Source: Malania oleifera
Lineage: Eukaryota > Streptophyta > Magnoliopsida > Santalales > Ximeniaceae
Length of the DNA: 64,000 nt
Direction of reading: 5' to 3'
NCBI RefSeq assembly: GCF_029873635.1
Contig: NC_080424.1
Location: 799,501 to 863,500, forward strand
Below, in pieces: positions 37,185-48,798 of the stretch. A model generated the notes under the pieces. It had not been told where the DNA came from, did no database searches, and saw only the letters and a list, made by a program, of their open reading frames with translations. The position numbers were made by a program, and so were the translations under genes. Each line of letters begins with the position of its first letter. Within the stretch, counting starts at the first letter, position 1.

Positions 37185-37499
37185 CACACTTACGGTTGGG
37201 TTTGCCAGGGAGTACTACGTCTCTCCTCCTCCACTTATATCAAACAACAAGGGGGCGGACCTTATCGAACTAATGACTGGCTCCACAGACCAACATGTGT
37301 CCTTTTCAGTGTGTTTTGTTTTCACTCACACACTTCCTGAGAAAACTTCCCAAAAAGTCACCCATCCCATGAGTACTCCAAGCCAAGCACGCTTAACTGT
37401 GGAGTTCTTATGGGAAGGCTCCCGAAACGAAAGGTGCACCTTATTGATATGAGTAGTAACATCAAATCTTTTTAAGACTTTCTTCCACGGGGTATCACA
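37185..37499 (-). repeat. Cassandra LTR (5' in element sense)
   Basis: About 315 bases; the outer terminus ggggtatcaca is intact while the inner end is degenerate. The 5S-like domain lies around 37330-37415. Confidence 0.85.
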
Positions 37500-37503
37500 C
37501 TAC

Positions 37504-38322
37504 TTGTCTCAAAAGTCTTATATTTCAAAGGTGTTAAAAAGATTTGGAATGAGCCATGTTAAACCTTCTTCTGTTCCTGTTGCACAACATGTTAAATTGT
37601 TTAGGAAACAGTATCTTGAAACTGAAAATGAGTCACTATTTATAAATAGAATACCTTATGCTAGTATGGTTGGTAGTGTAAAGTATGTTATGGTATGTTC
37701 TAGACTTGATCTATCTTATGTTGTAAGTCAAGTGAGCAAATTTATGGGCAAACCTGGAAAACCATATTGGCATGTTTTGAAACAAATTTTTCAATACTTG
37801 TCTGGAACAAAACAACAAGGGTTAATATTTGAAAAAAGGGATATGCATTGTGAAATAGGGTTAAAAGGATATGTAGATTCTGACTATGTTGGAAATCTAG
37901 ATACCAAGAAGTCTTTTTCTGGTATGGTCTTTTCTTTTTTGGTTAGTGCTGTTAGTTGGAAATCACACATGCAGTCGGTGGTAGCTTTGTCTACCACGGA
38001 GGCTGAATATATAGCCATGACTAAAGCCTTTAAGGAGGCTATATGGATAAAAAGACTGTGTCTAGAATTAGGAATGTATAGTGGAGCTGTCATAGTTTAT
38101 TGTGACAATCAAAATACTATTCATTTGGCTAAGAATCATGTTTATCATGATAGGTCCAAACATATAGATGTTAGGCTACATTTTGTGAGGGATATTATTT
38201 CTAGTGGAGAAATAGAAGCAAGGAAAATTCCAACAGAGGATAATCCCTCTGATATGATGACTAAGGTAGTACCAAAATCCAAGTTTGAACATTGTTCAAA
38301 CTTGATTAACCTAGGAAATTGA
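37504..38322 (+). pseudogene. Copia G RNase H and RT 3' part
   Basis: An open 272-residue frame, the longest intact copia piece in the window. It runs from [15 protein letters not shown] through [16 protein letters not shown] to the RNase H motifs [53 protein letters not shown] and a C-terminal KFEHCSN, with a natural stop at 38320. It is separated from the rest of RT only by the Cassandra insertion, so copia G decayed less than A or B. Confidence 0.88.
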
Positions 38323-39060
38323 TAGTGTTTGTTTTGCAGGAACAACCATAGGAGAAGCAAGGGAAGAGTAAGGATTACAAGCTTGCCAAGGTGGAGAATC
38401 TTTGCAGAGTGTCAAACTTCCAATCTAGACAAATTTGGACCGTTGATGTGCTAGAAATTTCAACGGCTGCAAGTCTATTTTCATTTAAGTGCATTTGTGT
38501 AATTTTTAGTCACTTGTATTTTATTTATAAAATACAACCTGCAGTGTTGGTTCTAGAAACTTCAACCAAGAGGGGAAAAAAAAAACATAGGGTGAATTTC
38601 TGGTGGGGAGGGGGGGGGGGTGGGATTTCGGGAGAATCAGGAGAAACAAGAGGGGGAAGCCAAAAGCTCTTTGGAGAAGAGGGTTAGGGTTCTTGGGATG
38701 CTTCTTGGGATGATTCTTGGAGGAGATCAGTAAGACCGAAAGGTGAGATTTGTATTGTATAAGTTGTAATCCCATCATTTAATAAAGTTGATATGAGGTG
38801 GGTTCATACCGTGGATGTAGGCCAATTTTTGGGCCGAACCACGTAAATGTGTTCTTGTGTTTGATCTTGCATGTTTATAGTTTATTACTGTATATTGCTG
38901 TAAATCTTGTGGTTTGCTGGTTGTTGTTCGGTGGAGAGATTATTTCTTGGTCAGGCTTGGCGCGCGCGTGCAAACACACACACACACACAAAGTGAAATA
39001 AGGAGGTTTTAGTTTTGTTGTTGTTCTGATTGTTGTAAAGAAAAAGCAGGCTCAGTTTTT
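38323..39060 (+). repeat. Probable 3' UTR and 3' LTR of copia G
   Basis: After the RNase H stop comes gccaaggtggagaat (38385-38399), a typical copia PPT, then LTR-like sequence with AATAAA at 38781, a run of G at 38608-38620 and a (CA)n tract at 38971-38989. Without the other LTR the ends cannot be fixed. Confidence 0.5.
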
Positions 39061-39960
39061 GTGATTGTTTCCGAAAACCAAAGGAGATTTATATTTATCT
39101 TAGAATCTGTTTAAGGATCTGGAAATAAGTTAAATCACAAAACACTCTACTTCTCGGCAAAAGTTAAATCACCCCCGTTAGAAGTTGTACTCTCTTTTCA
39201 AAAATATACAAACAAATCAAAATCTTCTATGGAATCTAGTGGTCCATCTACTAGGGGTCTTGGTAGTGGGGACAATCTCATTAGAGATGAGCTTTCGGTA
39301 AGTTCACTCATATTTTCTAATTTATTTTTTTATTTTATATATCATTCTTAGCTGCTACATTTATATTATTTATTTTTCTATTCAAACATATGTGAGGAAT
39401 TTGAATTTTATGAAAACCAATATTGTATTATTACAGAAAATTCTTAATTAGATTTATATTTGGAAAAGTGTAGGCTAAATTGTGTGGAACATTATTACAA
39501 TACTAGAAAGATAATCAATTTTGAAAACCTTGGAAGCCTTAGGCCTAGCAAAAATTGGAGTCTTCATCGACTTTTTCAGAAAATTTTTTGACATTTATCT
39601 TTGAGAAGATTTCTTTTTAGGCCTCAACTCTAAACCATCATCGATTTTGAAGAATTTAGAGGCTTGGATTTTGAAAATTCAATCTGCAGTGCCTAGTGGA
39701 CCCTCAATCTCTACTAAAGGCACAAGAGGCTAGGCTAACAAAAAGCCATCGCTAACCTTTTGAAACAATGCCGAAAAAAGGTACTAATTTGAAGATTAAA
39801 TTGTTGTTGTGAGGAGAAATTGATAAATTCCATATGGGTATAATAGATTAATAGATTAACTTCTTTAGCTGATGTTAATAAATTTGGTCATAGAGTAAAA
39901 ATCTATTAGTGGAAAATAAATCTCGAAATAAGTAGGTTAGTGGGTTTAAAATCTTCCGGA
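39061..39960 (+). other. Unassigned stretch with a possible short first exon
   Basis: No long ORF. At 39229-39297 an ATG opens a 23-codon serine- and glycine-rich frame that ends exactly at a consensus donor (cg|gtaagt). This could be a small first exon or part of the copia G LTR. No matching second exon was found. Confidence 0.25.
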
Positions 39961-39984
39961 AATCTTCATCTTGTTTGATCCATT

Positions 39985-40129
39985 GCAGCCCTACTCCTAC
40001 TGCTACTGCTGCTCCTCCTCCTCCTCCTTTTCTTATTTTGTGGATCAAGTCGTCTTAGCAGCGAGCAGAAGTGTGCTGCTGATATCCAACCGACCACCTT
40101 GCCGTCGATCGACAGGATACGTTCATCAG
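39985..40129 (+). other. HISN2: Candidate non-coding first exon (5' UTR) of HISN2
   Basis: A C/T-rich, then GC-richer stretch with CTG/CTC repeats and no ATG ends in atcag|gtgagt, a near-perfect plant 5' splice site at 40130. The sequence that follows is T-rich and intron-like. The next good candidate acceptor in front of a plausible + strand coding start is at 57673, just before the HISN2 ATG. I infer a 5' UTR exon; the start at 39985 is a guess. Alternative: first exon of an unrelated transcript. Confidence 0.35.
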
Positions 40130-42416
40130 GTGAGTTTTTGAAGTCCCTTCCTGTCTTCTTCTCTCTCTCTCCCCCTCCTTTTTTCTTGTTCTTAAACGCT
40201 CTAGTTTTCCCCTTCGCACTAAGCGATCCGTTACGTGTTTATGCTTGGACGGAGTAGAATGTGCTGTCGTATGCCATATTACTTAAGAACATGAACTTGA
40301 TCTTCCTCTTCTGTAGCCCATCCAGCGTGTTCATTTGGGAGAACACTCGATTTTCTTCATTTTATGGACTCTTTCCTCTGATTTATGTTGCCATTTTCCT
40401 GATTCTTATGAGGCTTTTAACCTACATTTTCCCTCTTCCATCATTTCGGATTTTGTAGGCTTCTGATATTACTGCGTAGAAATTTTTATGGGCATTTTTT
40501 TTTTTGTTTGACAGCATTTTTCCTAATTCATATATTTTTGTGACTGCGTGTTGTATACTTTATTGCACAAATGATAGCTTGCCATATTGTGGTTATGGAG
40601 ATATTTGATTCTTTCTTTATTTCTTTCTAGTTCTTATTTACAGTACTCTTCTTTTCATACATGACAGGTGTAATATTTCTTTTGGTGTCATTCAAATTAA
40701 CTACTTAACAAGTTAAATACTTATGACAGGGTTATATTGTGTTTGCTATTGCAAACTTGAAATGACAGAATGTTGAGTTTAATTTTTAGATCCTTGCCAT
40801 ATTTCTAATGGTTTTTGGCAATACTAAAAAAAATGGGGCCTAATTGAAACCTATGCTTGAAAGCATGCGAAAGTATGTAATTTTGCCTCAGGGATATTTT
40901 TCAAAAACAATATTTTTCATTACCTTACACTACAATAGTCCAGTCATAAATCTAGGAAGCCAAGTGTTGATAAGGATTATAAATTTTGATTGCAGAAGCC
41001 ATTCCACCTGCATAATAGAATGCAGTAATCACATTCTTACAATGATTCCTCTTGTCTTGCTTCCGTTCCAAACTTGATTTCATTTATGTGTCAATCCCAT
41101 TCCACCAGCTAAATATAATATAAGTGCTGGGGCTTTGGGATACGTTACCATGGTCTTTCTCCCAATTGATCTAACTCATCTCTCCCATGAAGCTGCCAAC
41201 TCGTCTTTCTTTCTCTTATTTCACTAGACCACCACAAACTTGTGATGTATGCTGATTCACTCTTGAGCCTTGATATTGAGGAGGTTGTAACCCAGCATGA
41301 TTGATTTTGAACTGGGAAATTGGAGGGATTAGTTGCCTGGCTTGAAGGGTATTATGCTGTTTCAAAAGATTGATTTCATGAGTTTATGGTATATAGAAGC
41401 CTGTGGTGGAAATTAAATTTATTTGGATTGTTCTATCAATTTTAACAATACTTTTCTTCCTTTGTTATTTCGAATAGATTTTTGGACGATCTTATATACA
41501 CACAAATTATTCATTTGGACCTTGTTATTGTTACCCTTTGCAATGGATTTTGACAAATCATCCCAGCTTACTGTATGTTTTTTAAATTTAAAATGGAATT
41601 ATCCCTGAAGCTGGGATAACACTCAAATAGCCTTACATGATTACAATTTATTTTTTCACCATGAATTCCCATCCTCATTTTTGCTCACTATTCCTCAGTG
41701 ATGTTAACCAATAATCATGATATTAAGCCCTCAAATAGCAGCAAATATTTGTTGCTGTTGCTATTAGTTGGCACTTGGTAATGGTTGGATGGAAGTTGGT
41801 CTTATATTACAGTGATTTTGTTTGGATGACTCTTAGTAGTCTTCCTATATATTCATTCATTTTTTGGGATTGATTTGGATATTATTTTGTCAAACGCTAA
41901 TTGGGTGTTTAGAGACTTTATAAATATACTTTTTTGCATAGTATTTGGATGTTTGAATCTTTTTTGTTTTTGTTCGATGGCATCCAGATATTGTTTTGTT
42001 TGATGCTGTTTTGTTTGGATGCATTTAGGACTCATTGATGGGTCCTATATACTCATGAATTTCATTTTGTTGGAGGTTGGATGAGACTTTATTTGGATGA
42101 CATTTTAAATTATTTTTTGAAGGACTTTTTCATAGGCCATGTATACCCATTTTGGGATCCTTTCTGCTTACATTCTGTTTTAGGGAAAAAATATTTTTTT
42201 CCCTTAAATGGGATTTTCCATTTTTAAAATATGTTAGCCGCTGGATTAAGTATTAATTGACTTGTTCAAATTATATGAATATATAGCCAACCTTGTGTTA
42301 GATGCATAAAACAAGAATTTTATTTGGGTAATGGGTATCTTTTGAAGTTCAAGAAATTATATGACCATCGGATTTTCATTGGCTTAACGGGCTGACCACC
42401 CTACACACTTTCCTAT
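40130..42416 (+). other. T-rich non-coding stretch, probably intronic
   Basis: Strong T bias, no sustained ORF, no recognisable transposon domains. It fits the 5' part of a long plant intron starting at the donor at 40130. 42362-42409 contains a fragment (gaccatcggattttc and gggctgaccaccctacac) also found in the foldback at 44843-44972. Confidence 0.4.
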
Positions 42417-43833
42417 TCTTTCAGCCTGATTTTGTACATAAAAGGCAGAACAACTCCAAGGAGATTTACTTTTCCTTATTAATCTTTTGTCCAATAAATC
42501 TTTTATCTCCTTTTTACAGTATTCAAGTAACTCATGATTCATTTGTATTGGTCTAGCTTTAGTAGGTATTTTGTCTTCTGTAAAATTCTTTTCATATGGT
42601 AACTTTATCATATGCTTTTTTCTTGACCAAAATGCATTAGATAGATTTGAACAAATTTCTTTTTCTAATTTTTCTTTAAACTGTTTAATTTTACTTTTGA
42701 TTTCTGGAGTTTGAATTTTTTCTTCAATTTTTTTATGATACATTTCTCTTGATAATTGTTTTATATGTTTTCTTTTTTGTTTTTTTTAAATTTACCCTTT
42801 TGATTGCTAAATCTTTTAGTGTATTGACTTCTTTTTCTTTCATCTTATCAATAAATTCAAACATAATTTCTTGTTCTCCAATTTGAGTAAATATTCCTTT
42901 TTCATTTACTTGAAATGGATAAATCATAGTAAAAAATGGTGTTCCTAGTATGATTTCTTGTTGTATATATTTTTGACAAGTATAAAAGTTGTTTTTAAAC
43001 ATATTTCTTTATTGCAAATATGAACATCTGAAATTTTGTAGCTTATGCTCAGTCTTGCATCATTTGCACCATATAATTGAGTATTTGTTTTTTCATAATA
43101 TTGAGTTGGTATTAATCCTTCTTGAACACAATTTATATCAGCACCTATGTCTAATAAAGCACGGGCTACTAATACAAATGTCTTATTAATAACAATTTTT
43201 AGTTCTGTGTACCATTTATGTATATTTACCTTTGACAAATAACCTAGGAAAATTTCTTTTTCATAATCTGGTTGAACGTAAAAATGTTCATCTTCATTTT
43301 CTGATCCTGTTAATTCAACTTTTGCTTTACCTTTTTCTAATGTATTGACTTTCATTTGTTATCTATGCATTGCAGTTTTAATCTTATTAATTTCTTCTTT
43401 TGTATTATTTACTTCTCTTTGTAAATCTTGAATAGTGGGTTGATTGTTTTTATTATTATCTAATGATTCTTTATCACTATATCTTTTGATTATCTTGGTA
43501 AGATCATAACCTTTTTTGAAATTAGGTTTCTTTTCTTCAATTAATCTTTCTTTTAATTTTGTCAAATATTTATTCCTAATCTTTGCATCCTCAATATGTT
43601 CAATCATTTCAAGCATATCCTCACTTTCTTTTGTAATCACATTTATATTTTTTGAACATTTATCGCAAAAACAAAACCCAATTTCTTCATTACATTCTTT
43701 TGTATCTGATGAAGATTTTGAGTAATTTGATGAAGTTTCTTGAACATTATGAATAATTCCTTTTGATTCAGAAGACAATTTGACCGATTTGGATTCTGAC
43801 GAGTTGCTTATGACTAACGAAATCATTTTTCTT
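42417..43833 (-). pseudogene. Viral segment 1: linker, protease, start of RT
   Basis: On the minus strand, 43826-43359 encodes the serine- and glutamate-rich linker downstream of the coat protein. 43355-42945 is the aspartic protease with its active site altered (LLDIGAD, with I where T or S is usual). 43002-42733 continues it in another frame. 42743-42417 is the N-terminal RT approach ([20 protein letters not shown]). It ends at 42417 against foldback-related filler, and at 43833 against an inverted copy. Confidence 0.85.
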
Positions 43834-44842
43834 GGTGAGTTAGGTGATTTTTGTACTTAGTATGGGTATGAAAAATTTCAAGCTCCATCAAAAGGACATA
43901 AGCATCATAAAACGTTTCATAAGAGATCATCTAAAAAATATTATAAAAATTATGATAAAGATTATTATAAAAAAAAAAAAGAGGATATATTCAAGTTTTT
44001 TCTAAACCTTCAAAAGGAAAGACAAGATATAAAAAAGAAATAACTTGTTATAAATGTGGTAAAAAAGGACATTATGCAAAAAATTGTAGGGTTAAACAAG
44101 AAATAAAGGAATTAAATTGTGGAGAAGAACTCAAAAGAAAAATGATTTCGTTAATCATAAGCAGCTCATCTGAATCCGAATCTGTCAAATTGTCTTTTGA
44201 ATTGGAAGAAATTATTCATAATGTTCAAGAAACTTCATCAAATTACTCAAAATCTTCATGATATAGAAGAATGTAATGAAGAAATTGGGTTTTGTTTTTG
44301 CGATAAATGTTCAAAAAATATAAGTGTGATTACAAAAGAAAGTGAGGATATGCTTGAAATGATTGAACATATTGAGGATGCAAAGATTAGGAATAAATAT
44401 TTGACAAAATTAAAAGAAAGATTAATTGAAGAAAAGAAACCTAATTTCAAACAAGGTTATGATCTTACCAAGATAATCAAAAGATATAGTGATAAAGAAT
44501 CATTAGATAATAATTAAAACAATCAACCCACTATTCAAGATTTACAAAGAGAAGTAAATAATACAAAAGAAGAAATTAATAAGATTAAAACTGCAATGCA
44601 TAGATTATGAATGAAAGTCAATACATTAGAAAAAGGTAAAGCAAAAGTTGAATTAATAGGATCAGAAGATGAAGATGAAGATTTTTACGTTCAACCAGAT
44701 TATGAAAAAGAAATTTTCCTAGGTTATTTGTCAAAGGTAAATAAACATAAGTGGTACACAGAAGTAAAAATTGTTATTAATAAGACATTTGTATTAGTAG
44801 CCCGTGCTTTATTAGACACAGGTATTGATATGAATTGTGTTC
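43834..44842 (+). pseudogene. Viral segment 2: coat protein end, zinc knuckle, linker, protease start
   Basis: Begins in the basic coat-protein tail, with a CCHC knuckle (CYKCGKKGHYAKNC) near 44049-44090. The linker is frame-broken at about 44141-44260 and then open to 44517. The protease begins at 44611 and its active site reads LLDTGID. It stops at 44842, where filler begins. It shares its linker and protease with segment 1 in inverted orientation. Confidence 0.85.
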
Positions 44843-44972
44843 AATCTTTCTAATCGGGACCACCACTGGGACCACCCTACACGCTCTCCTGGCTTAATGG
44901 GCTGACCATCGGATTTTCGTTGGTCTCGTTAAGCCAGGAGAACCTGTAGGGTGGTCTCGATTAGGAAGATTA
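44843..44972. repeat. Foldback (inverted repeat) at a viral junction
   Basis: Arms with ctcctggcttaa and ttaagccaggag and outer gaccaccctac and gtagggtggtc pair across a loop of about 30 bases. The outermost bases ctttctaatcg and cgattaggaag also pair. The left arm has a small internal duplication (gggaccacc). It is not viral and is similar to the filler at 42362-42409. Confidence 0.8.
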
Positions 44973-45063
44973 AAACCTGCAAGAATAGGAAAAATTTAGA
45001 AAGATTATGGATAGGTTGGTTCAAAATATCAAGAAAACATGAAAGTTTTTAAAAGAAGTAAAA

Positions 45064-46102
45064 ATGGAACAAAAAGAATCTTCATCAAGTAAAAGATCAG
45101 ATAAGAAAGAAATTCAAATTTCATTAGGAAAGATTGAAAAAAGATTAGCCAATTGGAATGGTAAAGATTTACCTAAACAAGATCCAAAAGAAATCTGGAA
45201 AATGACCAGATCAGAAGCTCAAATAATTAAACAAAATGGTTCAATAGAAATTAATGAAGATTACTTGGTCAAAATTGTTAATAAATCTGTATCATTAGTA
45301 ACAAATGAAGCTAGACAGCAAAAGAGACTTTTGAATTTAGAAGATTTAGAAGCCTTTAGATCAAAATATGATAGGATTCATATTGGAATGGTCCAAGTAG
45401 GACTATTTCCTCTCACAAGAGCCGGTCTTAATAAGCCAGTCTGTGTCTTACTTAGAGACGCCAGACATCATGAATTCAATGATTCCTTATTAGGAATGCT
45501 AGAATCAAACATAGCTGAAGGTCCAATTTATTTTGAATGTTATCCAAATATTAGGGCAAACCTCTATGATGAATCAATATATGAACTTTTAACATTAGAT
45601 ATTCAAACAAAAAATTATAATATGGATAATAGATCTTCAAATCTTGAAATGATTTATAGAGTTTATTATAAATTAACAACTTCAACAGTTTTTCCAAATG
45701 CTAACAAAGAAAGTCCAAAAGGATCAACATTATTATTACAAGCTAATAATGAGCGTACCTCGTTAGTATCTCAACCAAAGATACTTCTTTGGCATGAGAT
45801 TCAAACTTGGGGGAGAATGGGTCTTTGACAATCTTAATGAAAATAATGATGAAAAGATTCAATCAATTCAAAAGACAATTGCTACAAGCATTATTCAAGA
45901 TCAAACTGGTAATGTCAAAATAAATTTTCAATCTTTATTAACAAGAAGCAGAAGTGTAGGTCAATCTTCAAGATCAAATATAACAGAAAATTTAGGTATA
46001 AAAAGTATTTCAAGTGTTTATACTGAACGTAATAGGTATTACAAACTTAAAAGAATTAATTTTGAACCAGAAGTTCCTCAGGTTATTATTTTGAAGAATT
46101 AG
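45064..46102 (+). pseudogene. Viral movement protein (30K superfamily), frameshifted
   Basis: 45064-45828 is a 254-residue frame beginning at an ATG. It has the caulimovirid movement-protein core (GMVQVGLFPLTRAGLN, then GPIYFECYPN). A frameshift near 45800 moves the remainder into 45794-46102. Movement proteins of this family carry virus between cells through tubules; here the break leaves only an N-terminal part in one frame. The preceding 44973-45063 is a short leader-like stretch. Confidence 0.82.
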
Positions 46103-47660
46103 ATTTGCCAACAATGTCTCAAGCTTTAGATGAAGAACAAAGAGAAGCTTTAAAAGAAGAAAGTCAAAGAAAAAATTTATTAACTATAAGTGAAAAGTTT
46201 GAACCAAAATATGTGGAAATTATTAGATAATAATTACGTATCTTCGACACATCCGCCAAAAGATTCTTTCAAAATTCCATATAAGGGAACAGAAGTTATT
46301 GCATCACCTTTTAAAGAAGTTAAAAATACCAATAATGAATTTGATCAATTAGTAAGTCAAAATAATTATGCCAATCAAATGCTGCAATCACTTGCAAATC
46401 AAACAACAAGAATAGAAAATATTTTGGAAGGAAAATTAGAAGTTAAAACTAATTGTATTTACGAAAAAGGGGAATCAAGTAAAGTTATCAAACAAGAACC
46501 TTTATTCAAACCTTTTTCAATGCCAGAAATTAATTTTAAATTTGAATCTAAAGAAGAGAAAATTATGGGAAAGATTGAAGAAATGTTTAAGAAGTGTAAT
46601 TTAAATGTCTTAACCAAAGAAGAAGCTATTCATAATTTAGAGAAGAAAATTATGAAATCAATAAGATAAACAATAACTCTTGGAAGAACAAAAGTGCAAG
46701 AACTTATTATAAAAGACCAACATTTCCAAGCCTATTATTTGAAGATGAACCTATGAAAGACGAGTTTACATGAGTGGAATCTTGATGGTTTCACTGATTA
46801 TCAAGTTGTTAAATTAATTCAATAGATGACTCTGGCAGCCACTGCCTATGAACTTAATAACGAGAGAATGCAAGAACCCACAGTAGTAGGATTATTAGTT
46901 CAAGGATTTAATGGATCACTGAGAAGTTGGTGGGATAATTATCTCACTCAAGAAGAAAGAATAGAATTTATGATGCAGTAAAAATTAAAGAAGAAAATGG
47001 GCAACAAACTCAAGTTAGTGATGCACTGATGCTGTTTCAGCATTATTATGGACAATATTAAAAGCCTTCATAGGAGAACCAAATGAAGTAATTGAAAAAA
47101 ATAATGTCATATTAGTCAATCTAACTTGTCCAAAACTATCAGATTTCTCATGGTACAAAGATATTTTTCTTGCAAAGGTTATGAGTTGGCCAAATGGAAG
47201 AAGTGGTTTTTGGAAAGAAAAATTTATTGGAGGTCTACCAAAATTATTTGCTCAAAGAGTTCGAGATAGACTTAAAGATACCTTAGAAACAAATTATGAA
47301 AGGATTATGTATGGTCAAATTTTTAATGTCATTAATCATGAAGGATTAAGACTTTGTAATGAACTAAAGATCCAATCTCAAATGAAAAATGAATTTAAAA
47401 AGAACAAAGGTGAGTTAGGTGATTTTGTACTCAGTACGGGTATGAAAAAATTCAAGCTCCATCAAAAGGACATAAGCATCATAAAAAGTTTCATAAGAGA
47501 TCATCTAAAAAATATTATAAAAATTATGATTATTATAAAAAGAAAAAGAAAAAATATTCAAGTTTTTCTAAACCTTCAAAAGGAAAGACAAGATATAAAA
47601 AAGAAATAACTTGTTATAAATGTGGTAAAAAAGGACATCATGCAAAAAATTGTAGGGTTA
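46103..47660 (+). pseudogene. Viral coat protein region with zinc knuckle, broken
   Basis: 46190-46669 (159 residues) and 47181-47609 (142 residues) are open; between them stops at about 46669-46980 break the frame. The distal part becomes strongly basic (H-K-K-F-H-K-R and K-rich runs). A CCHC knuckle (CYKCGKKGHHAKNC) follows at about 47612-47653 in a different frame from the preceding piece. The caulimovirid coat-protein C-terminus has this basic region plus knuckle for nucleic-acid binding. Confidence 0.8.
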
Positions 47661-47707
47661 AACAAGAAATAAAGGAATTAAATTGTGGAGAAGAACTCAA
47701 AAGAAAT

Positions 47708-48798
47708 ATGATTTCGTTAATCATAAGCAGCTCGTCAGAATCCGAATCAGTCGAATTGTCTTCTGAATCGGAAGAAATTATTCATAATGTTCAAGAAACT
47801 TCATCAAATTACTCAAAATCTTCATCAGATACAGAAGACTGTAATGAAGAAATTGGGTTTTGTTTTTGCGATAAACGTTCAAAAAATATTAGTGTGATTA
47901 CAAAAGAAAGTGAGGATATGCTTGAAATGATTGAACATATTGAGGATGCAAAGATTAGGAATAAATATTTGACAAAATTAAAAGAAAGATTAATTGAAGA
48001 AAAGAAACCTAATTTCAAACAAGGTTATGATCTTACCAAGATAATCAAAAGATATAGTGATAAAGAATCATTAGATAATAATTAAAACAATCAACCCACT
48101 ATTCAAGATTTACAAAGAGAAGTAAATAATACAAAAGAAGAAATTAATAAGATTAAAATTGCAATGCATAGATTACAAATGAAAGTCAATACATTAGAAA
48201 AAGGTAAAGCAAAAGTTGAATTAATAGGATCAGAAGATGAAGATGAAGATTTTTACGTTCAACCAGATTATGAAAGAGAAATTTTCCTAGGTTATTCGTC
48301 AAAGGTAAATATACATAAGTGGTACATAGAAGTAAACATTGTTATTAATAAGACATTTGTATTAGTAGCCTGTGCTTTATTAGACACAAGTGCTGATATG
48401 AATTGTGTTCGAGAAGGGTTAATACCAACTCAATATTATGAAAAAACAAATACGCAATCATATGGTGCAAATGATGCAAGACTGAGCATAAGCTACAAAA
48501 TTTCAGATGTTTATATTTGCAATAAAGAAATATGTTTAAAAACAACTTTTATACTTGTCAAATATATACAACAAGATATCATACTAGGAACACCATTTTT
48601 TACTATGATTTATCCATTCAAGTAAATGAAAAAGGAATATTTACTCAAATTGGAGGACAAGAAATTATGTTTGAATTTATTGATAAGATGAAAGAAAAAG
48701 AAGCTAATACACTAAAAGATTTAGCAATCAAAAGGGTAAATTTAAAAAAAACAAAAAAGAAAACATATAAAACAATTATCAAGAGAAATATATCATAA
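47708..48798 (+). pseudogene. Viral linker and aspartic protease, segment 3
   Basis: 47708-48085 is the Ser/Glu-rich linker and ends in a TAA shared with segment 2. 48164-48625 is the retropepsin-like protease; its active site reads LLDTSAD, with the catalytic-loop glycine replaced. A frameshift near 48600 moves the end into 48532-48798. The enzyme would process the polyprotein. Confidence 0.85.

Larger units (their letters stand above)
36787..37499 (-). mobile_element. Full-length Cassandra-type TRIM retrotransposon
   Basis: Two about 320-base LTRs (36787-37110 and about 37185-37499) flank a non-coding internal region of only ~75 bases. On the element strand each LTR starts TGTGATACCC and contains a 5S rRNA-like domain (ggatgggtgacc reads as ggtcacccatcc on +). 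A purine tract (AAATGGGGGAAAA) precedes the left LTR on that strand. Flanks ttact and ctact form a near-perfect 5-bp TSD. It must rely on enzymes from other elements. It splits copia G RT from RNase H. Confidence 0.9.
35893..38322 (+). mobile_element. Copia G, internal 3' part of a Ty1/copia element
   Basis: Starts in the linker between integrase and RT and runs through RT and RNase H to a stop at 38320. It is interrupted by a full Cassandra TRIM. The family differs from A, B and D in RT sequence. The 5' half is absent. Confidence 0.85.

Noticed and set aside
40261..40458. 65-codon hydrophobic ORF
   Set aside because: T-rich DNA always encodes F/L-rich frames; no start context or homology, probably intronic.
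41820..42130. Repeated tttggatg motif as tandem repeat
   Set aside because: Spacing is irregular and similarity does not extend beyond the motif.
43516..43725. + strand ORF repeated also at 44256-44450 and 47809-48018 on minus
   Set aside because: Recurs only because it is antisense to the repeated viral linker.
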